Both the position numbers and the translations under genes were made by a program. The notes under the pieces are model-generated. The model searched no databases and was not told the origin of the DNA. It saw only the letters and a list, made by a program, of their open reading frames with translations. 64,000 bases of DNA from Axinella damicornis (lineage: Eukaryota > Porifera > Demospongiae > Axinellida > Axinellidae): contig OZ007517.1 of assembly GCA_963931865.1 (NCBI GenBank), positions 6,585,707 through 6,649,706 of the forward strand, written 5' to 3'. The first letter of the stretch is position 1. The number at the start of each line of letters is the position of its first letter. Positions 11,834 to 23,700 of this stretch are shown in pieces.

Positions 11834-12544
11834 CTAGGACTGTTATAAGTCCAGACAGACTGCTCGCCTTCTTCTGTCGAGGTACGTAGGAAGCTATACT
11901 TTATAACCCTGTTGAGAGCCTCCACACCAATGCTGCGGGTTATGGTGAACGCAACTATCAATTGCTTTCCTGTCTTCATTTTCACAGCGTTGGGCAAGAT
12001 CATTAATTTTCGTGATGATGAGTATCATGCAGCTGTCAATACAATTCTACAGGGATGATCAAATTGTAGCACTGTCTGCTGTCTGTTATATTCATGGATG
12101 CATGCATTATCTAAGTCACCGCACTGCCTATAGTCGAAATGTTAATTGGCATTATATTTTGATGTGTGGTTGGATAAGTGTGAACATGAATAATCAACTA
12201 AGTAGAACTTTGTCAGCTTATGTTTTGCGTTGAATATTTAGCTACATGCATGATTGGGATAGACAATGTAGAAACAAACACAAGCAGAAAGACAGACAAT
12301 GTACAGGGAGCTGGATACATATCGGCAGGGTTCCGGTGGGCGTGGACGTCTGGGCATGAAATGATATCAGCATGGCCTGCGCAGCAAACTGATTAGTAAT
12401 CCCATGATCACCGGAAATCCGGACGTACACTGATTTCGATTACAGAGGATTCGGAGATTTCAGATTTCATGAAGTTTCTGGATTTCAGTGAAGATTTCCG
12501 AAGATTTCAACCAAAGTATACGAGATTTCAAGGAGTGATCGGCC

Positions 12545-12695
12545 CCTCGGTACAGTCAAGTCATCCCGCAGCATGCACCACACGGTTGTTGTAGGATACA
12601 CAGTCAAGTCATCCTGTAACAGTACCACACGTGGTTGTTATGGGATACAGAGTCAAGTCCTGCCATAACCATACCATGACTATGGTTGTTATTGG
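12545..12695. repeat. Tandem repeat, about 48 bp x 3
   Basis: Three diverged units beginning ACAGTCAAGTCATCC (twice) and AGAGTCAAGTCCTGCC, each with a CACACGGTTGTT-like middle and GGGATAC-like end. Nothing coding seen between 11961 and 14222. Confidence 0.7.
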
Positions 12696-13721
12696 GGACT
12701 GTCTTTCATATTGTTACGTTCTGGTGGGTTCGGCTCGGCGTTCGCGCTCGGCGCAGACTCTCGCGTGCAGCATTGCCAGAGCAGAGCTGAAACTGTAATG
12801 ATATCGCCACTCGTGTACACAAATCAGGATGCTTTTGTAGCCAGAAATAATACAGGTGATAGGACTAACGACTGGGGGAACAATGTAGTGGCTGTCAAGA
12901 GTAATTAAGATGGCACCTGAGAAGTGGCACAAACAATTAAGCAAGATCATGACTGATTCTGCTACAATATCGTTTGAGCATCTGAGTTCAGTCTAAGCTA
13001 GCCACCTTCATGGCAAGGTGGCTTGTGAGTCCCACCATTGCTTTTTCAGGTTACATCTAAACTGATTCTAAGTGCATGTGGCTTCTCTGCACCCACACAC
13101 ACACAATCATATGCACCACAATATAACTGAGGAGATAGTGGGAACAGGGTTGACTATAATATTATTGTGTCATAGACATTCAGCAACCCAAGTAGCTAGT
13201 GACACGAATTAAAGTATGACGATTAAGATGCCTTGCTGGGTACTGGTGTCATTGTACTATAGCAACGTGAGGAGGGTAATGGTCATGTTACTCCCTGTTC
13301 TCAGATAATACCATTCCAAGAAAAGACTGTGGTCGATATCTCTCTCTCACCCAGAACCCTATGTTTGCAGTGGCATTAATTTTGCTAATGCATCACCTTG
13401 GTGGTCATGTGATTTATCCTCTGTGGGAAAGTTTAGCTTCGAATCCGTCTCAGTGAAACTTTCCCATGGAGGATCGCCCTCGGGTATTTACTGTTTTATG
13501 CATTGATGATGGTAGCTGTATAGACCGAAACGTTTGATTTTCAAGCCAGATATTTTTGACTAGTGAAACTAATCAAACCCAGAATTGCACGACCTCCACA
13601 TCGACGTAGTAGACCCTATAGATATTCAGAGAATGAGCCCACAGGAAAATCCAGGACTCATGTACATGTATTGTGCCTTAATGAGAACAACCGCTTCAGT
13701 ATGTCATTATCTGAGCTAGCG

Positions 13722-13835
13722 TATAGCGGGTTTCTTTCGTGACAGAAAACATTAGCGAATAATTGCTTGAAAATCTGGAGAAAACATTTGCAGGTTTGCC
13801 AGTTCGCCACACCCACTAATGCTGAAATGTGATGG
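13722..13835. repeat. Dispersed repeat, copy 1 (TATAGCGGGTTTCTTTCG)
   Basis: Shares TATAGCGGGTTTCTTTCG, GCTTGAAAATC and CCACACCCACTAA in order with 16170-16300. Internal sequence differs in detail, so these are old copies of one family. Confidence 0.65.
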
Positions 13836-13929
13836 CCGTCTGTATTCGTTGGACTGGACTCGGGACTGGACTCACAGAAAGTTGTGCTCGTCATTTCTGA
13901 AGCCAAAATTGCAGAACGGTGTCATAGTC

Positions 13930-14056
13930 GTGAATGACTCCCGGTCACTAGTGCCTAGGCATGAGTGACTTCCGGTCACTGACGCCTAGGCGTGAGTGAC
14001 TCCCCGAACATTGATGCCTAGGCATGAGTGACCCCCCCCCCCCCCCCCCCCCCCCC
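13930..14056. repeat. 36-37 bp tandem repeat x 3 ending in a 25-bp C tract
   Basis: Units contain GTGCCTAGGCATGAGTGACT with the variants GACGCCTAGGCGTGAGTGAC and GATGCCTAGGCATGAGTGAC. The last unit runs directly into 25 C (14032-14056). Confidence 0.8.
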
Positions 14057-14222
14057 GTATGCGAACGAAGAGGAAGTAGCTGAGTGAGCTTTTGTTTGCT
14101 CCATACATGTAACAACTTGATGTAGAAACCACATGTACGTATGCAATATAAATTGATAATCATCAAAGCACAATCACTGTCACGTTACTGCACATAGCAA
14201 GGTCAAAATATGCAGCTCACAA

Positions 14223-14315
14223 CTACTCTAACAAGTTTAAGTTAACCTTGAAGAACACATATGGATGGTAGTCCTGCTGTCCGAAAGTCAAACCAGGGAC
14301 ATCAATCGCTAAGGC
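14223..14315 (-). CDS. ATP6V1C: ATP6V1C last exon, with stop
   Basis: Encodes [20 protein letters not shown] to the end at LNLLE and a TAG stop. Acceptor TATCCACAG. Matches the PYVYYK C-terminal block of the family. Confidence 0.88.
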   Translation of the reverse strand, partial: ALAIDVPGLTFGQQDYHPYVFFKVNLNLLE

Positions 14316-17300
14316 CTGTGGATACAAGAATTTAAGTTGTGGTACATTACGCCGGGTTTAGCGTACGAGGGAAATAAAGTTAACGGTCGAGTAGGGCTGC
14401 GTGATTAAATTGATTTTACCAAGCAAATAATCTGATTGGTGGAATTATACTCTAACGTATACCGGGAAATCTTGGCGGCTATTACATTTGGTGAAATGGC
14501 CTGAAATGGCTTGGTATAAAATTTGGCGATTGTAAAATTTGGCGATCGTCACGAAAAAGTATGACATCATTAAGCGCACCGCGAGAGTGACACGACTGAG
14601 ATCGGGAAGCAGGACAAAGACATACGAAACGGAGAGCAGTGTAGTGACCATCATGTTTTCAGCGGCATAGAGGCCCAGGATTGGCGAACAGCTATCCAGG
14701 AGGTCAGCAATGCCCATGATGCGTACGCTATGGCATCCCAACGGTGCACCATAGACCTGTGAAGTAGTTGGCACTTCTCTGCAGACCGCTCTCTCTCAGC
14801 AGGTAGTACGTCGGGTCTTGCAATCTCATTGAGAACTTGCTTCCTGCGCGCGCCGACAGACTATCTATCTGGCCAGCCAATAACTATTGGCGATTTTATT
14901 TGGCGAATGGCTTCCGAATCGCCAAATCGCCAAATTAAAACGGTCACCAAAATTTCCCGGTATACAGTATTTAAATACCAGTTTGTAGCTAGTGCATTAC
15001 GGGTTTTAACGCACGAGGGCAATCTAGTTAACGGTTGAGGGCGAGATAATGCACGAGCCAAAGGCGAGTGCATTATCCGCCCGAGACTGTTAACTAGATT
15101 GCCCGAGTGCACTAAAGCCCGTAATGCAGTGCAAACTGGTATCTAAACCACTTAGTGCAACTCACTGACCTGAAACAGCCATTGATCTTTGAAAAGTGTG
15201 CATTATATAGATAAGGCACACTAAAGTGTGCAATAACCGCTTTAATGCTCCGTCATGTGATCGATTCTGAGGCGTCTGATTCGTTGAGGGTCACGTGAGT
15301 AGAACTACTATCTAGATAGACACTTAAGTGTGCATTAAGCTCAGCCATGCGATTGATTCTTAGGATTCTGATTCATTGAAGAGTAGCACTAAGTAATGGT
15401 TTGCAATGGAACAGCTCCACTCATTGTGTGCACACACCTCATTCCAGGTCGGTGAAATTCAGGGTAGGGACTCAGGTAGGGGGACTCAATTGATTTTGTA
15501 CTCAATACTCAAATTCCGAGACTTGGGCCACAACCAATATTACTGAACCTTGGAATTTAGTTGCTGCGGAAGCAGCTTGGGAAATATCTTTGTCAGTCTG
15601 CCCTTTGGTAATGGTAGGGACTGTATACAGAGTAAGAATTTGAGCACCAGGGACACTTTGGATGCCACTACTAAGTATTGAAACAACCGAGTAACAGCGC
15701 AGATACAGAATGCTATCCTGGACCAGTTCATGATTCCAGGTGTATAAAATAACTGACCTCCACTTCACTTGCAATGAATTTTGTGTCCAGGTGGCCATAG
15801 AGCTGATTGAGCACCTCAGTCAGCTTTTTCTGTGCTTTCCGATGGGGTTTCATTACCACTGCTTGGAAGTTCACAGGAAGGCTGTACCTACGTATGCACA
15901 AATAAATGTATTGGTGTATAGGCTATGCACGTGTCATAAATAAGAGGAGTTCAAGTTAAAACCAGACGTCATTTCCACCCTGTAATCTGTGGGAAAACCC
16001 GCCTGCTGAGTAATTAGAGTGAAAAAGGTCGTTTTGTGACCATTACCGCAATGGCTCAGCGTGAGGAAATGTACCAGGCCCTCCCCACTTCACCGTACTG
16101 CAAGTGACGAAAAGCTGGGCGTGGGACTGGGAACGAGGCTAGCTATGGTAGCTTTGAGACATAATACTGTATAGCGGGTTTCTTTCGCAGGAGAAAACGT
16201 TCGCGAATTGCTTGAAAATCAGATTTTCGTGGAGAAGACTTTTGTGGAATTGCGGTAACCCAGTTTACCACACCCACTAACGCTGCACTGGAATGTGACT
16301 TGGTGGTCTGAGAACCAGAGCGAGGTAAGCATGCGAGAAGATGAGTGAGTTACAGAGCTACATGTACACGGTGGCGCCCATAGCAAATGGTACAGCTTAC
16401 ATACCATGATGGCAGCTCCCTTCTGTTTGGGTGGAAGTACGTAGTCGTATGTCACCCTGCTTGCATAGGAAAATTGTCCCCCGTGCTGTCTTGAATAGAT
16501 CTATTTATAATACCTGTTTCACCTCTTTTGACAGCCGTGACGGTCGAAATGGTCGATATCGGACCATCCGCCTTTGGCAAGACAGAATCAGTGCGCTGTA
16601 AAAAGCGAACAGGGCCATCATCAGCTAGTACTCGTCATGTGGCGGTGTTCGTGGATAAAATTTTCTCAAATCGCTATAGAAACACGAATTTCAAGAAAGA
16701 AACCACTATACAGTATAGTGCATCCTAAAAGTCCTTGGATGAAACTCATGAGTCCTTGTTCTGTTAACACTGCGTACATGAAAGTTACCCTCATTCATGC
16801 ACGCACTCGTACATATACACATGTAACTCATTCACACGCAGTAATGCACACGCTTGCGCACATACGTACTCAAATTGCAGCGTGCAATAATTAATACCGT
16901 AGTGTCCCGTTAATACGCCCCCCCCTATTTTGTACACTACATCCAGCCCAAAGAGGGGAGGGGGTGTATTTTCGAGGACGCAATTAGTCTCGATTATACG
17001 CCCCCTCAAAAAGTTTTGCTACGTTTATGACACTCATGTTCACAGTTACAAAAGTACAAACGATCGCTAGTTCTGTTCGTGGTCATCATGCGTGGTCTCC
17101 CTACATCGGCGAGAAGAGCTGCCACTTCAACTCGAGGGGCCATAACATTCACGACGACTTCGCTAGCGCTGTAGCCATCCTCAAGGACAGCAATACTGTA
17201 GGTCATGAACCACGGAACATTTCCTGGTATTTCCCACGGAAGAGTGGCAGCGAGATGACTTGTACCGTCGGCGTCAACGGTGACTACTCGATCTGAGAGA

Positions 17301-20300
17301 CGATCTGCAAAGTTGCGCATGTGTAGGTTAGATGTTCCATGGATCCAGAAGACGCTCACCAGGGGGGCGTTATAACGAGTCAAAACTACCCTGTGCAGGA
17401 ACTTGGGCGAAAAAGAGGGGGAGGGCGTATTTTCGAAGGGGGCGTATTAGCGAGACACTACGGTATATGCATTGTGCATTCCGCATTGGGTACCTGCACG
17501 CATGAGAGTACTCGTGAGGTCGCCTCAAACATACATTCAAGGGATGTATTATAAGACCAGCCACCAGTGGCTTCATATCAAACCTGCTGGCAATGGCATA
17601 TTTGCATAAGTCTAAATAGAGCCCACCAAGAAACTTTCTGAGGGGGCTGACAATCTGATGTTTTTGGCACATGAGGCAGTTAGTAAAGCCTACCTATCAG
17701 TTACATATGGTTGGGTGGTTATGTTACCACCAACCATATTGACTCAACTGACTCAACACAAGTTACACTCCTGGTAGGGGAAAAATTGTGCCGCGTAATT
17801 AACCCTTTACCCCCGATAGCGCCCGTATGCGCCCAATAATTAAGCGTCCGTTAAACCCGAGAGCGCCCGTATGGGCCCGAAACTGGATTCCGGTTATTTA
17901 TCGCCATAGCTACGCGATCGGACTTTGGATAAGTGATTTATGTGTCACAGGAAGTCGAGTGAAGCATAATTAGCTGTGGCTTTCCATAGGGACTTTCCCC
18001 ACAAATCGCGTTAGAAGTTTACTTGCGATCGATGTGTACTTAGTGACGGCATATTACAGCTTATATCGTACGATCAAGTTGTTGTATCGAGTTTGTACAA
18101 GCCAGATATCTCACCCACACTGGATACCTACCGTTGCTGGGACAGTCAGCCAACCTCTGCCGTGGTTTTGCCGTCATTCTCGAGAGCACGGCGACAACCC
18201 GCGTTTCCACCGTTGTGTCTTTCCCAGGCCTCACTGTCAAGTCCCGTGACTACTTCAGGAACGAAGAAGGTTTGTTTTCAAGACAAATAAGTATAACTAT
18301 CAATACCTGAACTCAGCTATTTTACAAGATACAATGCCAATGAATCGATACAACACAAAAATCGCCATTTTTCATTAGCTTTTGTGTAACCACGCGATTA
18401 ATTTCTGCGCATGCGCCTCGGGGGTATAGGGTTAAATCAAACCTCATAGCTCGCAGGAAAGGCCAATAAAGATTCTGACTACACCGTCGTGATCGCCATC
18501 GTGCAGTTAGACAAATGCATAATAATTGTGCTGAAACTCACCTTGGTGGTGGAGATACAAGCGCTTTTGTCGTGCCGCTTTTGTCGTGCCATCGGCCGCC
18601 ATTGCTCGATCGACACTGGTTGCTGACACTTACATGCCAAACAGACTGTGCTGGCAAAGTTGTAAGTGCTGTAATAACTTCGTGTCTTCCCTTTGGCCGC
18701 CATTGCTAGCGATCGACTTAGTGTGGTTGCCACGTGGCATGTGCGTTAATTGGAACTAACTGCGATGCTTAGCTTGCGCTATGGCGAGTCGCAGCCGGCG
18801 TTGCAATGGCTAGGCTACCAGGAGTGCGGTTGCCCCTCGTATAACAAAACTGAAATGTATGGCGATGTAGGGATAGCAGAACAGAAGTAAGGAAACAAGG
18901 TGCATGTAGGGATGATAAACAGTTCAGTCGAGGGGCAACTGCACTCCTGGTAGCCGTTGCAACCTGGTTTAGACTCACCGTAGCACACATCAAGTATTGC
19001 AGTTCGTTCCAATTAACGCACATGCCACGTGGCAACTACGCTCAGTCGCAGTGGCGGCCAGAGGGAAGGCAAGAAATTATTACAACGCTCACAACTTCAC
19101 CAGCAAGGTGAGTTTCGGCACGTAAGCGTCAGTGAACGACAGCGATCATTGCCGTGTGGTCAGGATCCTTGTGGGGCCTTCATAAGTACTGGCAACGAAA
19201 GTCAAAGTGAGCGCTCGAGCAATGACGGCTGATGGCACGACTGTATCTCCACCACCAAGGGGAGTTTCACCACAATTATTGTGCGGTTGTGTCACTGCAT
19301 GATAGCGATCACGACGGTGTAGTCAGAATCTCTGTAGACTTTTCCTGTGTGCTGTGAGGTTTGATTATTTAGTTCACAGCACAATTTTCCCCCTACCAGG
19401 AGTGTAATAGTTACGCGGCACAATTTTCCCCCTACCAGGAGTGTAATAGTTACGCGGCACAGGAGTGTAACATATTTTTTAGCAGCAGGTGCAGGTTTGA
19501 GCTCAACTTTGCTGCTAGGCAGTAGGTGTCCTTGCCTTGGTACAGCGACATTACTCAGGTACGTATTACACTTCCAGCATTGGCTGAAGAATTAGGCCCA
19601 GGCATCTCGAGTCAACCCTTCCCTGGACAAAGCCAGCTCTCCCTGTCAGAAGACCATAGGCAGCTACTCAAGTGTCTCGTTTGATTGACGACTCAACGCA
19701 TTTGCTCATCTTCCTGGCTGTGTTTCTAATTCAGCGATCTTGAGTAATAATTATGTATCGTTGCTATATAAGTGATCGTTTACGACGGTTTTTCGCGACG
19801 CAAGAAGTCTTGTTGGTTATGAAAACACTCGAAGATGAACGGTATGTGGTTATAAGTGTACAATGTGTGTCTGTTGTATCCCGACATATAGAGTCTACCG
19901 ACTGTATGATTGGGGCGAGCCTGAGCGAGCCCCACACTAGCGTGACTTCATTGCGCAGTGCGTGTGTATGTTTGCTTGTTTCCTTGTTTGCTTGGATCTT
20001 GCAATTACCGTAAATTTTAAATCAGTGAATTTCACTTGCACGTGCACAATAATATTTAAATTCAACGAACTCTAGCACGCACCTCCTCGATGCAAGGACT
20101 CGTGAACCGTCTAGCTACCTGTTCGACGGACGATGGCGACAACAAAGAAGGAGAGACCACTCATGGACATTGGCTACAGCACCACAAACATTCTGCCTCC
20201 TCGGTGGCGACACTCCACGGACCAAAGACGGTGACTGCTCGTGGGCCTACCGCCATGCCGGGCTGGGCGGTGATGCCGGTTGCTGCTGGAGTGCCGGCTT

Positions 20301-20716
20301 CAGCTATAAAAGCTCACAGTTGCTGTGATGTGTACGTATATCATCATTGCCCAGTCACATTCTGATGACAGTCATGTGAATGCAACTGCTCCTTGCATGT
20401 CCCGGTGCATGCACTTCGCTCAGGCTCGCCCCCCAATGTCCTGCATTCCACTAGTTATATCTTAGGAACACACATGGTCAGCTCAGTCGAACATAACCAG
20501 TCAATGCATCAACTAAGATGTAGCAGATACTTACAAACTGTTTCTTCAGCTGTAGGTCTAGCTTATGCTTCTCTGTTCTTTCTGCCTCCACTGTTTGCGG
20601 GTCGTACTCAAACTCCCTGACAATAAACCTGTGGCAAATCAAAGTTAAGGTTCTAGCTGTCATTATCACACATAACAAATAATTGCATGTCAGGGGCGGA
20701 TACAGGATTTATGAAA

Positions 20717-20753
<37 letters not shown>

Positions 20754-23700
20754 CTAATAGCACATCTGGTCACTTGCTACATGTATATGACGTCAGGTAG
20801 ACATACGGGGGGTTTATAATACCTGTTACATGTAGTGTGCGGTTCTTCGGTTTCAGACTGGTCGACGCTCAAAAGTGTGCTATTGTTGAATGAACAAAGA
20901 CTGGGATTCTCGGGGTTCAGGTGCAGGAGTGGTTGAAGGAGGAGGCACGGCCAGCGGAAGTTCTTCGAACAACGAGTCATTGTCATCAGTGGCTACACCC
21001 ACCTGCTTGAACAGCCAATCAGCTGCCGATTATAGTCCTGTAAGTTAGTCTAATCTAATTGGCTGACAACTTGTTATTACAGAATAATACCACAGTTTGG
21101 CATAGGACTTTAGTAGCTGTAAGGTTATGTGCGACAACTCCATGGTGGCATATGTTTAACTCCGTCATTCACACAAGTCACTTTATGTGCCACCTAAAAC
21201 GTCGATGCATTGTTACAGCAGCTCTGAGAACTGGCAGTGGCTAATCGAGGGGTTGTCTGATCCCAGAGGCTCTCAGTAGTAAAATAGACCAGCAAGATTC
21301 CTCCTAATAAAATGTGGGGCCACGTTTGACAGGGGATGTGGGGTTGAGTTAGGAGCAAGTGGGTCGGAGAATGAGCCAAGGGTCTACTAGCTATGCACTT
21401 TTCTCTATGGAAAACATATATTCATGAGCTTACTTTTTCTCCCTCGCATGTAGCTTGTATTCGTCAATGACTTTCTTGAACACTGACACAGAGTAGAGGC
21501 CATATTCAGTGTCCTCATGGATCAGCTGAGAGGAGCGTGGGACAACCATTTGTGTCAGGCTTTCGTACGTGGCAAGCCACTCCTTGTACTGAGCTCTGCA
21601 AGTAGAACAATGCACTTGATCACAGAACTGAACACCACGTGTATAGAAACAGCAAATGTTGATGACATAACTGTCATTGCATGTTATACGTAGTGTATAA
21701 GAAAATGACATCATCACAATAGTCGGTAAACTGTTCTTACTTTGGCACAACCACCAGTAGAGTCTGCAAGTACTCCGAGTTTGTCACAAAATGTTCCTTC
21801 TTTACGAGTTCAGCAAGTGAGCGAGACATTAGGTTGCCTCTGAGAGGGGAAAAACAACACATGGAGCGAAATGAATGAGAATCTCTTAAAGCTACTATTT
21901 ACTTTTAGTGATTCTAGCAACTGCAGGTGAATCCACTAAACTTTGCATTCGCTAATAGTACTACTAGCTTAACAATTGAACCAATAAAGCTATCTACAGA
22001 CAGGATGAGAATTTCATCATGTGATGTCAACTTCCGGCTACATGTATATCTTTGGGACTTACACCCCTTGTTTACACAACACATAAATAGGGCTGAGCGA
22101 TTGTGGATTTTCCAACATCACGATTATTGTAATCACGATTATCGATTATTATGCCAAAAATTGGCGTTTGAAGGAGACCTCCCATTCACCCACAGAAGCT
22201 TGGATAGAAGCCAGTGCTTATGTATTCATAATCCTGATTATTGTATTCACAGTCCTGCTAAGTATACTCATGAAAACCCATAAGCACATTTGCGCAGCTG
22301 GCTAATGTCGCTCACCATGGAGATGCTCAGAGATAATCGATAATCACTCAGCCCTATATACACACTAGGGGCAAAAAAATTTTCCCCAAAAATTCTAGGG
22401 GAGGCCTGTCACATTCCATGCACCTCACAAAAAACCCAAGAAACAAGGGGAAATGCCATTAACCAGCTTCAGTCCCATCCCATTTATTAAAACATGTAGA
22501 ATTTAGGGATGGGATGGGACTGAGGCTGGTTAATGGCATTTCCCCTTGTTTCTTAGGTTTTTTGTGAGGTGCATGGAATGTGACAGGCCATCACTAAATC
22601 CCCTAGAATTTTTGGGGAAAAATTTTTTGCCCCTAGTTTGTGCACCTTTTTGAGCGCATGAAATGCGTAGCTTATTAGTCATGGTATCACTTAGCCTCGT
22701 TAGGAAGGAGGCTAGGTATCACTGTACATGTAAGGGTACCCTGAGTCGCAGGAACTTTTGTAGGAATTGGACTAGAGGAGTATCATTAGAAGTTTCTCAT
22801 AATTATGGTCAAAGAATGCATTTTGTGTCACTAATTTTACTGTTATCACAACTTTGTAAGTGCTATCCACTTGAGATGCCCACTTGTACACAATTCTTAT
22901 GAAATCTTGTAGCTAATTGGGAAACATAGCAACCAATTTGCAGAGTGCAGTGTCTATCATCAAGGGCGCATCGAGCCGCCGAAGGCGGCGAGAGGGCATG
23001 CAACATACATAGACGGCAAAATGCTGAGTGTTACTAAATATAGAATTCAAATTTGGACTGTATAAGCACGTGAACCGTAGACGCGCGCCCCTTATGCGGT
23101 CACTTTTTGTACTAGTCCGTCTGTAGTGTCTTTGACGAGGACCTAGCTACCTAGCGTGAGCTCCTTTCGATGCTATCATTCCCTCCCTCCAACTTACGCA
23201 ACAGCCGTTGTGCTGTTGTCGAGAGCGGCGAATGTTGTTTGCATCCGGCGATACTTTCTCCGAATCTTGGCCTGCTACACTGGTAGGAGAGCTACCCGGA
23301 CTAGAAGAAGTACTTGGGCTGGAGATAGCTTGGATGGCGTTTATGTACCGACATCGGTAGCACTCATCTTCCTTGCCCAAGGAATAAGTTCCCGTTGAAC
23401 GTCCGTAACCGAACCGTGCACGCAATTTCACGTGCTTAACCGGAAACGTTATTTTTAGTAACACTCAGCACTATGCCGTCTATACGTGCGCTACAGGAAG
23501 TTGCATGCCCTCTCGCCGCCTTCGGCGGCTCGATGCGCCCTTGCTATCATGTATACAACTGCTCCCTTGGTCTTTGCAAAGTACAAAGGTGATGCTTGTC
23601 ACTAGTTTAGTCCAACCCACTTCAGGGTGGCACTATGTTAATGAATAATTATACCTTTTGGTTTGCAGTCTATTTATTATCAACAGGTTGCTGTATGTAG

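Larger units (their letters stand above)
8865..11960 (-). pseudogene. Decayed multi-exon transposon-type protein with SWIM, partial CXXC and OTU modules
   Basis: Minus-strand coding fragments follow each other in order over 3.1 kb. 11840-11960 gives IGVEALNRVIKYSFL, resembling the stretch before SWIM domains in MULE-like or ZSWIM-like proteins. 11296-11833 carries a SWIM zinc finger (CxC..CxH). Exon-like pieces near 10900-10690 and 10610-10570 follow. 10326-10172 encodes the second half of a CXXC zinc finger. 9678-9497 starts an OTU cysteine-protease fold (DGNCLYRAIS). 8865-9055 gives an apparent C-terminus ending in a stop. Frameshifts near 11610 and 9680, a stop near 10785 and a 441-bp TIR element inserted at 9056-9496 show decay. 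Donor-like GTATGT at 11295 suggests introns. The order of modules is seen; that they formed one protein is inference. Confidence 0.6.
11961..14222. other. Non-coding stretch downstream of ATP6V1C
   Basis: Apart from the repeats listed at 12545, 13722 and 13930, I see only an AGATTTC-rich stretch (12440-12530) and a short CA tract near 13093. No coding or RNA gene recognised. Confidence 0.5.

Noticed and set aside
16405..16456. Exon-like minus-strand segment, [15 protein letters not shown], with GTATGT donor
   Set aside because: It does not match the missing ATP6V1C segment and has the wrong length (52 bp, not 98) and no partner.
17370..17672. Minus-strand frame [17 protein letters not shown] as a retroelement piece
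   Set aside because: Short, crosses the end of a TIR element, and no protease, RT or integrase motif follows.
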